Assembly (NCBI RefSeq): GCF_014200435.1
Contig: NZ_JACHBR010000002.1
Coordinates: forward strand, 1,044,501-1,108,500
Length of the DNA stretch: 64,000 nt
Direction of reading: 5' to 3'
From: Sphaerisporangium krabiense
Lineage (GTDB): Bacteria > Actinomycetota > Actinomycetes > Streptosporangiales > Streptosporangiaceae
Part shown: positions 16,609 through 24,953 of the stretch, piece after piece
How the letters are laid out: each line of letters opens with the position of its first letter
How positions within the stretch are numbered: the stretch's first letter is position 1
The notes under the pieces: model-generated
Database searches by the model: none
The model's input: the letters and a program-made list of their open reading frames with translations, nothing else
Told to the model about the DNA's origin: nothing
Translations under genes and position numbers: made by a program

Positions 16609-17595
16609 GTGTATTTCGCCCATGTCGGAGGTCGGCTGGCGACGGAACTCCAGGACGTGACCACCGACCTCGCCGCCCTGGACGCCGGCGGCTGGTGGGC
16701 CGTCGTGGTGACCTACGAGGGGAAGGTCACCTGTGCCCGCTTCCGCGACGTCCGCCCGGCCCCGCTGCCCCGCCCCTCCGGCCCCTGGCCCGGCTCCCTG
16801 CGGTGGACCTCCTCCCTGGACCGGGAGAGCTACGAGGACGGCGTGCGGCGCATCCGCTCCTATATCGAGCAGGGCGAGGTCTACCAGGCCAACCTGTGCC
16901 GCGTCCTCACCGCGGAGCTGCCGGGCGACGCCGACCCGCTCGTGCTGGCCGGGCGGCTCGCGCGCGGCAACCCCGCCCCGTACGCGGCCACCGTCGTGGT
17001 GCCGGGCATGACCGTGGTGTCCGCCTCGCCCGAGCTGTACCTGTCGCGATCGGGCGACGTGGTGGAGTCCGGGCCGATCAAGGGGACCGGCGTGACCGCG
17101 GCGGACCTGCTGGAGAAGGACCACGCCGAGAACGTCATGATCGTCGACCTCGTGCGCAACGACCTCGGCCGGGTGGCCGAGGTGGGATCGGTCACGGTGC
17201 CGTCCCTGTGCGCCGTCGAGGAGCACCCCGGCCTGGTCCACCTGGTCTCCACCGTGCGGGCCCGCCTCGCGCCCGGGCAGGGCTGGCCCGAGCTGTTCGA
17301 CGCGACCTTCCCGCCCGGTTCGATCTCCGGCGCGCCCAAGTCCTCGGCCCTGAGAATCATCGCCGAACTGGAGCCGGAGCCGCGTGGGCCCTACTGCGGG
17401 GCGGTAGGCTGGATCGACGCCGACCGGCGCCGAGCGGCGCTCGCCGTCGGCATCCGCACGTTCTGGGCCGAGCGCGGCCGCCTGCGCTTCGGCACCGGAG
17501 CCGGCATCACCTGGGGCTCCGACCCCGCGCGCGAATGGCGCGAGACCGAGCTGAAGGCCGCCCGGCTCATCGCCCTCGCCTCCGGGCAGGCCTGA
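16609..17595 (+). CDS. pabB: Aminodeoxychorismate synthase component I / chorismate-binding protein
   Basis: 328 residues covering the chorismate-binding domain without the long N-terminal domain of full PabB. Motifs seen are SYEDGVRRIRSYIEQGEVYQ, ANLCRVL, GPIKGTG, KDHAENVMIVDLVRNDLG, FPPGSISGAPK and FGTGAGITWGSDP with the terminal E-T-E-L-K-A helix. The Lys in PIKGTG is characteristic of aminodeoxychorismate synthase, where it attacks C2 of chorismate. With glutamine amidotransferase PabA (not in the window) it makes 4-amino-4-deoxychorismate for folate. GTG 16609 has no clear ribosome-binding site; a possible -10 GACAAT at 16597-16602 would make the mRNA leaderless. PabC follows 106 bases downstream, completing the branch. 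Confidence 0.88.
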   Translation: MYFAHVGGRLATELQDVTTDLAALDAGGWWAVVVTYEGKVTCARFRDVRPAPLPRPSGPWPGSLRWTSSLDRESYEDGVRRIRSYIEQGEVYQANLCRVLTAELPGDADPLVLAGRLARGNPAPYAATVVVPGMTVVSASPELYLSRSGDVVESGPIKGTGVTAADLLEKDHAENVMIVDLVRNDLGRVAEVGSVTVPSLCAVEEHPGLVHLVSTVRARLAPGQGWPELFDATFPPGSISGAPKSSALRIIAELEPEPRGPYCGAVGWIDADRRRAALAVGIRTFWAERGRLRFGTGAGITWGSDPAREWRETELKAARLIALASGQA

Positions 17596-17701
17596 CGTCC
17601 GTCCCTCCGCACGGCGACCTGGACGCGGTCACCCGGATCCCGGGTAGACCTCGCAGTACCCGCCGTACTTCGGCGGCCTCGTCAGAACGGAGAACTTCCC
17701 G

Positions 17702-18532
17702 ATGAACGTACCGGTCTGGGTCAACGGCGACCTGGTGGACCCCGCGCGGGCCAGCGTCTCGGTCTTCGACCACGGCCTCATGGTGGGCGACGGCGTGTTC
17801 GAGACGATCAAATGCGTGAACGGCGAGTCGTTCGCCCTCACGCGCCACCTGGAGCGTCTCGCCCTGTCGGCCGAGCGCCTGGGCCTGCCCGCGCCGGACC
17901 TCGCCGCGATCGCCGGCGGCGTGCGCGCCTGCCTCGCCGCGGCCCCGCCGTGGCCGCTCGGCCGCGTCCGCGTCACCTACACCAGCGGGAACGGGCCGCT
18001 CGGCTCCGACCGCGGCAACCAGGGCACCACCGCGATCGTCATCGTCGGCGCGCAGGCGCCCTTCCCCGAGGCCGCGAGCGTCACCGTCGTCCCCTGGCCC
18101 CGCAACGAGCGCGGCGCGCTCGCCGGGGTGAAGAGCACCTCCTACGGCGACAACGCCAAGGCCCTGGCCTACGCCAAGGCGCACGGCGGCGAGGAGGCCG
18201 TGTTCGCCAACCTCGCCGGTGACCTGTGCGAGGGCACGGGCAGCAACGTGTTCGTCGTCAGGGACGGCCACCTCATCACCCCGACGCTCGCCTCGGGCTG
18301 CCTGGCCGGGGTGACGCGCGCGCTGGTGCTCGAATGGCACGGCGGCGAGGAGGCCGACGTGCCGGTCGCGGCGCTGCGCGAGGCCGAGGAGGCGTTCCTG
18401 ACCTCCACGACCCGCGACATCCAGCCCATCCGCGTGGTGGACGGCGCCGTCCTGCCCGCCGCGCCCGGCCCCGTCACCGCCAAGGCGATGCGCGTCTTCG
18501 CCGAGCGCGCCGCGGGCGACCTGGACCCGTGA
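17702..18532 (+). CDS. pabC: Class IV aminotransferase, 4-amino-4-deoxychorismate lyase
   Basis: 276 residues, normal for fold-type IV PLP enzymes. Landmarks are DHGLMVGDGVFET, RHLERLALSAERL, the PLP Lys in AGVKSTSYGDNAKALA, EGTGSNVFVV for the cofactor phosphate, and SGCLAGVTRALVLE. Next to pabB, it most likely releases pyruvate from aminodeoxychorismate to give p-aminobenzoate. Family members can also be branched-chain or D-amino-acid aminotransferases, so the call relies on context. ATG 17702 follows GAACGGAGAACTTCCCG. The stop TGA at 18530-18532 abuts the stop of the convergent LVIVD gene. Confidence 0.85.
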   Translation: MNVPVWVNGDLVDPARASVSVFDHGLMVGDGVFETIKCVNGESFALTRHLERLALSAERLGLPAPDLAAIAGGVRACLAAAPPWPLGRVRVTYTSGNGPLGSDRGNQGTTAIVIVGAQAPFPEAASVTVVPWPRNERGALAGVKSTSYGDNAKALAYAKAHGGEEAVFANLAGDLCEGTGSNVFVVRDGHLITPTLASGCLAGVTRALVLEWHGGEEADVPVAALREAEEAFLTSTTRDIQPIRVVDGAVLPAAPGPVTAKAMRVFAERAAGDLDP

Positions 18533-19954
18533 TCACTCCGGGTAGGAGACCTGGGTCTGGGCGTTGAGCTCGTCCATCCGCACCGGCTTGGCCGGATCGG
18601 TGAGCGGGTCGTCGATCGCGATGACGTCCAGGCCCTTGGTGATGTCGCTGGAGTAGATGTAGCCGTTGTAGTAGTACGCCGACCACGACCCGCCGAGCCT
18701 CATGGGCTGCCCGGCGTCGGGGTCGAGCGGCCCCCGGTCGACGTACGCGATCTCCTTGGGGTGGTCGGGGTCGGTGAAGTCCGCCACCGTGATGCCGCCC
18801 TGGTACCACCCTTGCACCAGGATGGTCTTGCCCGGCACGGGGATCAGCGAGCCGTTGTGCGCCACGCAGTTCTCGGAGCTCGTCTGGTACCGCGGGATCT
18901 TGAAGTATCCCCGGCGCTTCAGCTTGCGGTCGGCCGTGATGTCGTACACCGCGTCCGCGCCGCGCAGGGGACCGGTCTCGGCGTCGCAGGTGGGCGCGAT
19001 GCCGCCACCGAGCTCGTCGGAGAAGATCACCCGGCTGGCGTCGTTGGTGAAGGTCGCCGAGTGCCAGGTGGAGAAGTTCTCGGTGTCGATGACCTGCTGC
19101 AGCACCTTGGGGCGCGCGCGGTCGGAGATGTCCATCAGGATGCCGTTGCCGATGCAGGCGCCCGCCGCCAGGTCCTTCTCGGGGTAGACGGTGATGTCGT
19201 GGCAGCCGCTGGTGGCCCCCGGCTTGGAGTCGTCGAAGCCGTCGTGGAACAGCACGGGCTGGGCGACCACCTTGGCCTGGGCGGGGTTCTGGACCGGCAC
19301 CTCCACGACGGCGATGGAGTCGTGCGGCGGCGGGCAGTGCGAGCCGGACGGGCCGAAGGAGGAGACGTAGAGGTACACCTTCGAGGCGTCCTTGCCGGGC
19401 ACCAGGGTGTGGGTGTGCGAGCCGCAGGCGGTGGCCAGCGACTTGATGTAGCGGGGCTTGGTCTTGTCCGAGATGTCGAAGATCCGGATGCCCTCCCAGC
19501 CCTCGTCCGGGGCGCCGGGCTCGCTGGTGCAGGTGTCGCCGTCCCGCGGCTCGTCGATCGAGAGGAACAGCAGGTTCCCGGACACCGAGATGTCGTTCTG
19601 GCCGCCGGGGCAGACCACCCGCGTGACCACCTTGGGCTTGGTGGGGTCACCGATGTCGACGATCGTGAAGCCCTCGAAGTTGCCGACGAAGGCGAAGTCG
19701 CCCTGGAAGGCCAGGTCGGTGCCCCACGCGTGCTCGCCGTCGAACGGCGCCGAGGGCGGGACGTTGGCCACCAGACGGGCGTTCGGGCTGTGCTGGAGGC
19801 CGTCCGCCGAGGTGGGCGCGGCCGAGGACGCGCCGCTGGGCGCCGCCGTCCCGGCCTTCGGAGTGGTGGCGGGCTCCGGGTCGCTGACGCATCCCGCCAT
19901 GACCAGGATCGCGCCCATCGCCGCGGCGGCCGTCCCGCTACGCCACCTGCCCAC
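18533..19954 (-). CDS. LVIVD-repeat lipoprotein (beta-propeller-like)
   Basis: 473 residues. The lipoprotein signal is MGRWRSGTAAAAMGAILVMAGC with lipobox VMAGC, so it is exported and lipid-anchored. The mature part contains repeated FTIVDIGDPTKPKVV-type units (also IRIFDISDKTKPRYI, ILMDISDRARPKVL, ITVADFTDPDHPKEI), the LVIVD repeat of about 40 residues that builds a propeller-like fold. Histidines in HTHTLVP, CHDITVYP and STWHSATF lie where metal or ligand contacts might occur. Function is unknown. It is divergent from a DUF305 lipoprotein with a 45-bp gap, an arrangement I associate with other actinomycetes, so the two may act together on the cell surface. Confidence 0.85.
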   Translation of the reverse strand: MGRWRSGTAAAAMGAILVMAGCVSDPEPATTPKAGTAAPSGASSAAPTSADGLQHSPNARLVANVPPSAPFDGEHAWGTDLAFQGDFAFVGNFEGFTIVDIGDPTKPKVVTRVVCPGGQNDISVSGNLLFLSIDEPRDGDTCTSEPGAPDEGWEGIRIFDISDKTKPRYIKSLATACGSHTHTLVPGKDASKVYLYVSSFGPSGSHCPPPHDSIAVVEVPVQNPAQAKVVAQPVLFHDGFDDSKPGATSGCHDITVYPEKDLAAGACIGNGILMDISDRARPKVLQQVIDTENFSTWHSATFTNDASRVIFSDELGGGIAPTCDAETGPLRGADAVYDITADRKLKRRGYFKIPRYQTSSENCVAHNGSLIPVPGKTILVQGWYQGGITVADFTDPDHPKEIAYVDRGPLDPDAGQPMRLGGSWSAYYYNGYIYSSDITKGLDVIAIDDPLTDPAKPVRMDELNAQTQVSYPE

Positions 19955-19999
19955 AAGTACCCCCCGCTATTGGAATGATCACTGGGATAGTGCCCCAGT

Positions 20000-20689
20000 A
20001 TGGAAGCTATGTCGAAGCGGGTCGGTGCGGGTGGGGTTTTCGTAACGGTTGTGCTGGCATCCGGACTCGGGACGATCCTCGCCGGCTGCACCGGCGATCC
20101 GGCCGGCGAGCGCGCCCCCATCGTGGTCGGGAGCGGCGCTCCGGTGGTCGTCCCCGGCGCGCCCGGGCAGGACGCGCGCACCGCGACGCCGGGGGAGCGC
20201 CTCGGCCGCGAGGAGTCACGGGCCTCCGCCGCCGACGTGCTCTTCGCCGAGCGGATGATCCCGCATCACCGGCAGGCCCTGGAGATGGCCGGCCTCGCGC
20301 CCGCGCGGGCGTCCGACCCGCGGGTGAGGGCCCTGTGCGAGCGGATCGTGGCGGCCCAGCGCCCGGAGATCGACGTGATGTCCCGCTGGCTGCGCGCGCT
20401 CGGCCGGGACGTGCCCGCCGAGCATTCCGGGCACGGGGCGGACGGCTCCGGGGAGCCGGACAGGTACGGAATGGCGGGCCTGGAGGAGATGAACCGGCTG
20501 CGCGCCGCGCGGGGGGAGGCGTTCGACGCCCTGCTGCTGCGGCTGATGATCCGCCATCACGAGGGGGCGGTGGCGATGGCGGAGGAGGAACGGGCCGGCG
20601 GCACCGACCGGATACTGCGGGCCATGGCCAAGGACGTCGTCGCCGGGCAGCGGGCCGAGATCGTCAGGATGCGCGCGCTGGAGAGGTGA
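20000..20689 (+). CDS. DUF305 family lipoprotein
   Basis: 229 residues with a lipoprotein signal ending VVLASGLGTILAGC. The mature domain has two copies of the DUF305 signature, ERMIPHHRQALEMAGLA and LRLMIRHHEGAVAMAEEE, the paired Met-x-x-His-His motifs that make a ferritin-like four-helix bundle. Some DUF305 proteins bind copper (for example CopM of cyanobacteria), and the Met/His pairs fit that; it is inference here. ATG 20000 follows GGGATAG; ATG 20009 is an alternative. It is divergent from the LVIVD lipoprotein. Confidence 0.85.
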   Translation: MEAMSKRVGAGGVFVTVVLASGLGTILAGCTGDPAGERAPIVVGSGAPVVVPGAPGQDARTATPGERLGREESRASAADVLFAERMIPHHRQALEMAGLAPARASDPRVRALCERIVAAQRPEIDVMSRWLRALGRDVPAEHSGHGADGSGEPDRYGMAGLEEMNRLRAARGEAFDALLLRLMIRHHEGAVAMAEEERAGGTDRILRAMAKDVVAGQRAEIVRMRALER

Positions 20690-20739
20690 GAACGCGCGGA
20701 ATCGGGGAAGCGTGGCGAGGGATGGCGGGACAGGGAGGT

Positions 20740-21153
20740 TCAGGAGCTCCAGAGCATGTTGGACAGCTCTTCGTCCAGGTCCATGAAGTCGGTTTCGCGG
20801 CCGGCGGACACCAGTTCGTAGGTGCGGTGGAGGAACTCGGTCAGCGGGTGCAGCGGCACCTCGAACAGGGCCTGACCGAAGGGGGAGGTGAGGCTGATGT
20901 TGAGCGTGCGCTCGCCGTCGGCCCGCGCGGGCCACACCTGGACGTCCCCGTCGCCGACGCGGCGCACGATGCCGACGGTCAGCAGCTCACGGGCGAAGAT
21001 CCACTCGACCGGCTCGTCGTTCCCCACGTGGAAGGCCATCCTGATGGCGTACGGGTCATCGGCCGTGTAGCTCAGGCCGGCGAGCAGGGGGACGGTCGTA
21101 CGGTCGGGGACCACGAGTCGAAGGCCCAGCTCGGCAGAGACGGTGGCGTTCAT
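20740..21153 (-). CDS. ssgB: SsgA-like sporulation protein, SsgB type
   Basis: 137 residues, the length of SsgB of Streptomyces. The start MNATVSAELGLRLVV and the blocks DPYAIRMAFH, VEWIFARELL, GDVQVWPAR, LNISLTSPFGQALFEVP and the acidic end DLDEELSNMLWSS match SsgA-like proteins, and MNxTVS fits the SsgB branch. SsgB recruits FtsZ to sporulation septa. ATG 21153 has GAAAGG about 12 bases upstream on the minus strand. A leader of about 450 bases separates it from the next gene, so its expression is probably developmentally controlled. No other ssg gene is seen. Confidence 0.85.
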   Translation of the reverse strand: MNATVSAELGLRLVVPDRTTVPLLAGLSYTADDPYAIRMAFHVGNDEPVEWIFARELLTVGIVRRVGDGDVQVWPARADGERTLNISLTSPFGQALFEVPLHPLTEFLHRTYELVSAGRETDFMDLDEELSNMLWSS

Positions 21154-21602
21154 CGTCAGCCAAACCTTTCGTAGGTGGATCCCCTGCGCGGGGCTTGGGT
21201 CGCGGTGCTCTGAAGGACTTCGTCCGGCGCCATGTCTGCGGAACGAAGGCACTGCAGGAGAGATTCCGCTCCTGAGGGCTTCTGTAACGCATATCACAGC
21301 GCGACATTTATGCCTCTACCTGGTCAAACATCGCTTAGAGGTGCCTGTTTGCAAGGGTTTTGCGCGTCGTACCGGCCGTCCTACAGGGCATCTACGGGTG
21401 TCTCCGGGTAAAGATCATAAGTGGTGCGATTCGGATGAGTATGGGGCATGACGATGCTATGACAACAGGGCGCCACGCCGTCGGAGTCCCGCCAACCTTT
21501 CCATGATCGTTTCCGCTCGCCGGTTCGCCAGCGCCCCGCGGAGTGAGGTATGGTTTTCCGCGTCGGGCCCGCCTCACGGAGACGGGAACCCCGGCGCACG
21601 AA
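21154..21602. other. Gene-free region upstream of ssgB and tRNA-Val
   Basis: About 450 bases without a convincing gene and with lower GC than the surroundings (for example 21284-21345 and 21400-21480). It should hold the ssgB promoter on the minus strand and the tRNA-Val promoter on the plus strand. TATGGT at 21549-21554 is a plausible -10 for the tRNA, but no good -35 is visible. Confidence 0.5.
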
Positions 21603-21674
21603 GGGCGATTAGCTCAGCGGGAGAGCGCTTCGTTCACACCGAAGAGGTCACTGGTTCGATCCCAGTATCGCCCA
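21603..21674 (+). tRNA. tRNA-Val (anticodon CAC)
   Basis: Acceptor GGGCGAT/ATCGCCC, D arm AGCTCAGCGGGAGAGC, anticodon arm CTTCG-TTCACAC-CGAAG with anticodon CAC, and T arm GGTTCGATCC. CCA is not encoded (CCG follows the discriminator A). It is nearly identical to tRNA-Val(GAC) at 11626-11700 outside the anticodon stem. An intrinsic terminator follows. Confidence 0.95.
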
Positions 21675-21691
21675 CCGCATCTCCGTGCACG

Positions 21692-21724
21692 AAAGGCCGG
21701 TTCGCCGCAGCGAACCGGCCTTTT
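21692..21724 (+). terminator. Intrinsic terminator of tRNA-Val(CAC)
   Basis: AAAGGCCGGTTCG at 21692-21704 pairs perfectly with CGAACCGGCCTTT starting at 21711 (6-nt loop) and ends in TTTT, a classical rho-independent terminator and one of few in the window with a T-run. Confidence 0.9.
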
Positions 21725-21857
21725 CCGATCTCCGGCCCCGGCGCGGGCGTCGTTCGCGGCGAGCCCGGGCACGGCGCCGCGATATCCGCACTGGGCGCGC
21801 TCCCAGCGTGGGAGGCTGGTGACGCACGGTGTACGCGCGCAGTGACGGAGATAAAGC

Positions 21858-22763
21858 ATGAACCGTTTTCCGGCGGAGGGCGACCTGGACGAGGATCAGG
21901 TCATCGACCATCGGCGGGCCGGTCCCACGGTGCTGCGCATGCTGGTGGGAGCGGAGTTGCGCCGGCTGCGCGAGGCCGCGGGCGTCACCCGGGCCAGGGC
22001 GGGGTACGAGATCCGGGCCTCCGACACCAAGATCAGCAGGCTGGAGCTCGGCCGCACCGGCTTCAAGCCCCGCGACGTGCAGGACCTCCTCACCCTGTAC
22101 GGGGTGACCGACGACGCCGAGCGTGAGCCTCTGCTGGTCATGGCGCGGCAGGCCAGCATGCCGGGGTGGTGGCACGCCTACGCCGACGTCACCCCCGCCT
22201 CGCTGGAGTCCTACATCGGACTGGAGCAGGGCGCGGCGGTGATCCGCACCTGGGATCCGCTGTACGTCCCCGAGTTGTTGCAGACCGAGGACTACGCGCG
22301 GGCGCTGGTCCAGGCGCTGAACCGCGGCGCCGCCGAGGCGGAGAACGAGCGCCGCGTCGCGCTCAGGATGCGGCGGGCGCGCATCCTCACCGACCCGGGC
22401 ACCGTCACGCTGTGGGCGGTCCTGGACGAGTCCGCGCTGCGGCGCCGGGTCGGCGGCACGGCGACGATGCGCGGCCAGCTACGCCACCTGATCGAGGCGG
22501 CGGCGCTGCCGAATGTCACGATCCACGTCCTGCCGTTCAGCCACGGCGCCCACGGCGCGATGGGCGGACCGATCGCGATCATGCGGCCGCCGGCGACCGA
22601 ACTGAGCGACGTGGTGTGCCTGCCGCAGCTCGTCGGGACGATCTACCCGGACCGGCAGGCCGACGTCGACCGGTACTACGCGGTCATGAACGCCCTGGTC
22701 GTCGACGCCGAATCCGCCGCCGGCACGGTGCGGCTGCTGGAGGACATGCTGAAGGAGTACTGA
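21858..22763 (+). CDS. XRE-family HTH regulator with DUF5753 domain
   Basis: 301 residues. The N-terminal helix-turn-helix is LRRLREAAGVTRARAGYEI and ASDTKISRLELGRTGF (about 32-75). The remainder is a DUF5753 domain: YIGLEQGAAVIRTWDPLYVPELLQTEDYARAL, then VRMRRARIL-type text (LRMRRARIL), VLDESALRRRVGG and VTIHVLPFSHGAHGAM. Such regulators are abundant in Streptomyces and relatives, often with a small DUF397 partner (as with BldB- or WhiJ-linked loci); no DUF397 gene follows here. ATG 21858 follows GGAGATAAAGC. It probably works in developmental or antibiotic control. Confidence 0.88.
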   Translation: MNRFPAEGDLDEDQVIDHRRAGPTVLRMLVGAELRRLREAAGVTRARAGYEIRASDTKISRLELGRTGFKPRDVQDLLTLYGVTDDAEREPLLVMARQASMPGWWHAYADVTPASLESYIGLEQGAAVIRTWDPLYVPELLQTEDYARALVQALNRGAAEAENERRVALRMRRARILTDPGTVTLWAVLDESALRRRVGGTATMRGQLRHLIEAAALPNVTIHVLPFSHGAHGAMGGPIAIMRPPATELSDVVCLPQLVGTIYPDRQADVDRYYAVMNALVVDAESAAGTVRLLEDMLKEY

Positions 22764-22913
22764 GCCCGCACGGGCCCGGCGGCGCGTCGGCTCAAACCAG
22801 ATGATCGGCCATCATCAGCCGAAATATTTGCCGATGCCCCAGTGACCTGCGTTTTCGCCCGGGTATGGCCAAATTGATCCGTTCCGCGAAGGAAGTCGGA
22901 AGGCGGTGAGGTC

Positions 22914-23387
22914 ATGACTAGACCGACCGGCCTGGAGGCGCATCCCGATATCGTCGCGATGCGAGCCAAGTACGAAAGGGCGGGTTCGAGCGTGGTCGCG
23001 CAGGTGATCGAGGGGCTCATCCTGCTCGCCGGGCTCTATCTCGCGATATCTCCGTGGGTTGTGGGCTTCATCACGGGCCAGCCCAGGCTCTCGGTGAACA
23101 ACTTGATCACCGGGCTCGTGGTGGCCGCCCTCGCCCTGGGGTTCGCGTCCGCGTACGGTCGCACCTACGGGCTCACCTGGATGCTGCCGATCCTGGGCAT
23201 CTGGACGATCATCACCCCGTGGGTCATTCGATCGGTTTCGACCGGCACGATTGCCAACAACGTCGCCACCGGCGCCGTCATCCTGCTGCTGGGACTCGGC
23301 GCCATGGCGGTGGGGACCCGGTCGCCGATGCACGGGGAGAGGATGCACGGCGACAGGCTGCACGGCAACCGGTCCGGCAGGGTGTGA
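22914..23387 (+). CDS. SPW-repeat membrane protein
   Basis: 157 residues with four predicted membrane helices. The family mark, Ser-Pro-Trp at the end of a helix followed by a polar turn, appears as LAISPWVVGF (about 45-54) and, in a diverged second copy, IITPWVIRS (about 98-106). The C-terminus is His/Met/Arg-rich (MHGERMHGDRLHGNRSGRV), with a six-residue repeat that may bind metal. Function is unknown. ATG 22914 follows GGAAGGCGGTGAGGTC. It is followed by a hairpin, so it is transcribed alone. Confidence 0.85.
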   Translation: MTRPTGLEAHPDIVAMRAKYERAGSSVVAQVIEGLILLAGLYLAISPWVVGFITGQPRLSVNNLITGLVVAALALGFASAYGRTYGLTWMLPILGIWTIITPWVIRSVSTGTIANNVATGAVILLLGLGAMAVGTRSPMHGERMHGDRLHGNRSGRV

Positions 23388-23399
23388 GCGAGCGCCCCT

Positions 23400-23428
23400 C
23401 GGGTGTGGCGGCACGCCCGCCACACCCG
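23400..23428 (+). terminator. Hairpin after the SPW-repeat gene
   Basis: CGGGTGTGGCGG at 23400-23411 pairs perfectly with CCGCCACACCCG at 23417-23428 across a 5-nt loop. Confidence 0.75.
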
Positions 23429-23471
23429 TGCCACCGCGGCGATCGTCCTGTTTGTCGCCTCACGTAGGGGT

Positions 23472-24488
23472 ATGGGGTTCGTCGTGACGGTGGAACTGCG
23501 GGAGAGCAGCCCGGCCGAACCGGGTATCCGCCGGCGGCGCCGGGGACGTGGTTTCAGCTACCACTGGCCCGACGGCCGGAAGGTGACGGGCCACCGGGCG
23601 CTGCGGCGCATCAGGGCCCTGGCCATCCCCCCGGCCTGGTCGGAGGTGTGGATCTGCCGGTCGGACGACGGCCACATCCAGGCGGTCGGCACCGACACCG
23701 CAGGACGGCGGCAGTACCGCTACCACCAGGTGTGGCGCGAGGAGCAGGACCGCGCCAAGCACGAGCGCGTGTGCCAGATGGCGGTCCGGCTCCCGGCCTT
23801 CCGGGAGCGCGTCGCCAAGGACCTGTCCGGAGAGGGGCTCACCCGCGACCGGGTCCTGGCCGCGGCCGCGCGGATGCTGGACATCGGGTTCTTCCGGGTG
23901 GGAGGCGAGGAGTACGACTCCTTCGGCCTGGCGACGCTCCGCATGGAGCACGTCACCTGTAAGAAGGGCCAGGTGACCTGCACCTATCCGGCCAAGGGCG
24001 GCAAGATGCGGGAGGTGGAGATCATCGACAGGGACGTGTGCCGCGTGGTCACCGAGCTCCACCGGACCGGCGAGGAGGGTGACCTGCTGCGCCACACGGA
24101 CGGCTCCGGCTGGACCGACGTGCACAGCGAGGACATCAACGCCTACCTGCGCGAGACGCTGGAGTGCGAGGTGTCGGCCAAGGACTTCCGCACCTGGCAC
24201 GCCACCGTGCTCGCCGCCGTGGGCCTCGCGGTCTCCGCCCGCGCCCGCCACAGGACCGGCAGGAAACGCGCGGTCAACCGGGTCGTCAAGGAGGTCGCGG
24301 ACTACCTGGGCAACACGCCCGCGGTGGCCCGTGCCTCCTACATCGACCCGCGGGTGATCACCGCCTACGAGAAGGGCCGCACGATCGAGAAGGCGTTGAC
24401 ACGGCTCGGCGCCGAGGCCGGGTTCGGCAGCCTGGCCACCCACGGCGGCGTGGAACGGGCGGTCGTCGCGCTGCTGCGCCGCACCTAG
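23472..24488 (+). CDS. DNA topoisomerase IB (poxvirus-type)
   Basis: 338 residues, the size of bacterial and poxvirus type IB enzymes. The N-terminal domain has RGRGFSYHWPDGRKV and a RIRALAIPPAWSEVWI motif. The catalytic core includes RYHQVWREEQDRAKHERV, the active-site Arg region MLDIGFFRVGGEEY, the Lys in FPAKGG-like CTYPAKGGK, KDFRTWHATVLAA and the nucleophile Tyr290 in ARASYIDPRVI. It relaxes supercoils by transient 3'-phosphotyrosyl breaks. ATG 23472 is preceded by GTAGGGGT; GTG 23484 is an alternative. A holin-like gene starts 36 bases later. Confidence 0.93.
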   Translation: MGFVVTVELRESSPAEPGIRRRRRGRGFSYHWPDGRKVTGHRALRRIRALAIPPAWSEVWICRSDDGHIQAVGTDTAGRRQYRYHQVWREEQDRAKHERVCQMAVRLPAFRERVAKDLSGEGLTRDRVLAAAARMLDIGFFRVGGEEYDSFGLATLRMEHVTCKKGQVTCTYPAKGGKMREVEIIDRDVCRVVTELHRTGEEGDLLRHTDGSGWTDVHSEDINAYLRETLECEVSAKDFRTWHATVLAAVGLAVSARARHRTGRKRAVNRVVKEVADYLGNTPAVARASYIDPRVITAYEKGRTIEKALTRLGAEAGFGSLATHGGVERAVVALLRRT

Positions 24489-24524
24489 CCCCGCCACCCC
24501 GCCGAGGAGAGAAAGGGAAACGCC

Positions 24525-24953
24525 ATGACCGACCTGATGAGGGAAACGCGGGCCGAGACCAACCCGTACGCCTCCCTCTCGACCGCCGAGCTGATCAAAC
24601 ATCTGTCGGAGGACGTGTCCCGGCTGGTGCGCGACGAGATCAGGCTGGCCACCATGGAGCTGAGCCGCAAGGGCAAGCGCGCCGGGCTCGGCGCGGGCCT
24701 GTTCGGCGGCGCCGGGGTGATGGCGCTGTACGGCGGCGGCGCGCTGGTCGCCACGGTGATCCTGGCGCTCGCCCTCGTGCTCCCCGCCTGGCTCGCCGCC
24801 CTGATCGTGGGCGTCGCGCTGCTGATCGTGGCCGCCCTGATGGCGCTGGTGGGCAAGGAGCAGGTGAGCAGGGCCACCCCGCCGCTTCCCGAGGAGGCCA
24901 TCCGGAGCATGAAGGCCGACGTCGACGTCCTGAAGGAGAGTGCGCATCGATGA
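24525..24953 (+). CDS. Phage-holin-like (Holin_X/DUF1469) membrane protein
   Basis: 142 residues. The N-terminal amphipathic part (STAELIKHLSEDVSRLVRDEIRLA) is typical of the actinobacterial Phage_holin_3_6 family, followed by two membrane helices (about 60-85 and 88-110) and a charged tail. Despite its name this family is chromosomal and not linked to phage; its role is unknown, probably in the envelope. ATG 24525 follows GAGGAGAGAAAGGG. The stop overlaps the start of the DUF3618 gene (ATGA), a pairing also seen in other actinomycetes. Confidence 0.85.
   Translation: MTDLMRETRAETNPYASLSTAELIKHLSEDVSRLVRDEIRLATMELSRKGKRAGLGAGLFGGAGVMALYGGGALVATVILALALVLPAWLAALIVGVALLIVAALMALVGKEQVSRATPPLPEEAIRSMKADVDVLKESAHR

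Noticed and set aside
12816-18532. Biosynthetic gene cluster (ammonia-lyase, class IV aminotransferase, chorismate enzyme)
   Set aside because: No synthase, carrier protein or tailoring genes are near; pabB/pabC and hutH are explained by folate and histidine metabolism.
24525-24953. Prophage remnant because of the holin-like protein
   Set aside because: The Phage_holin_3_6 family is common on actinobacterial chromosomes next to DUF3618; no other phage gene is present.
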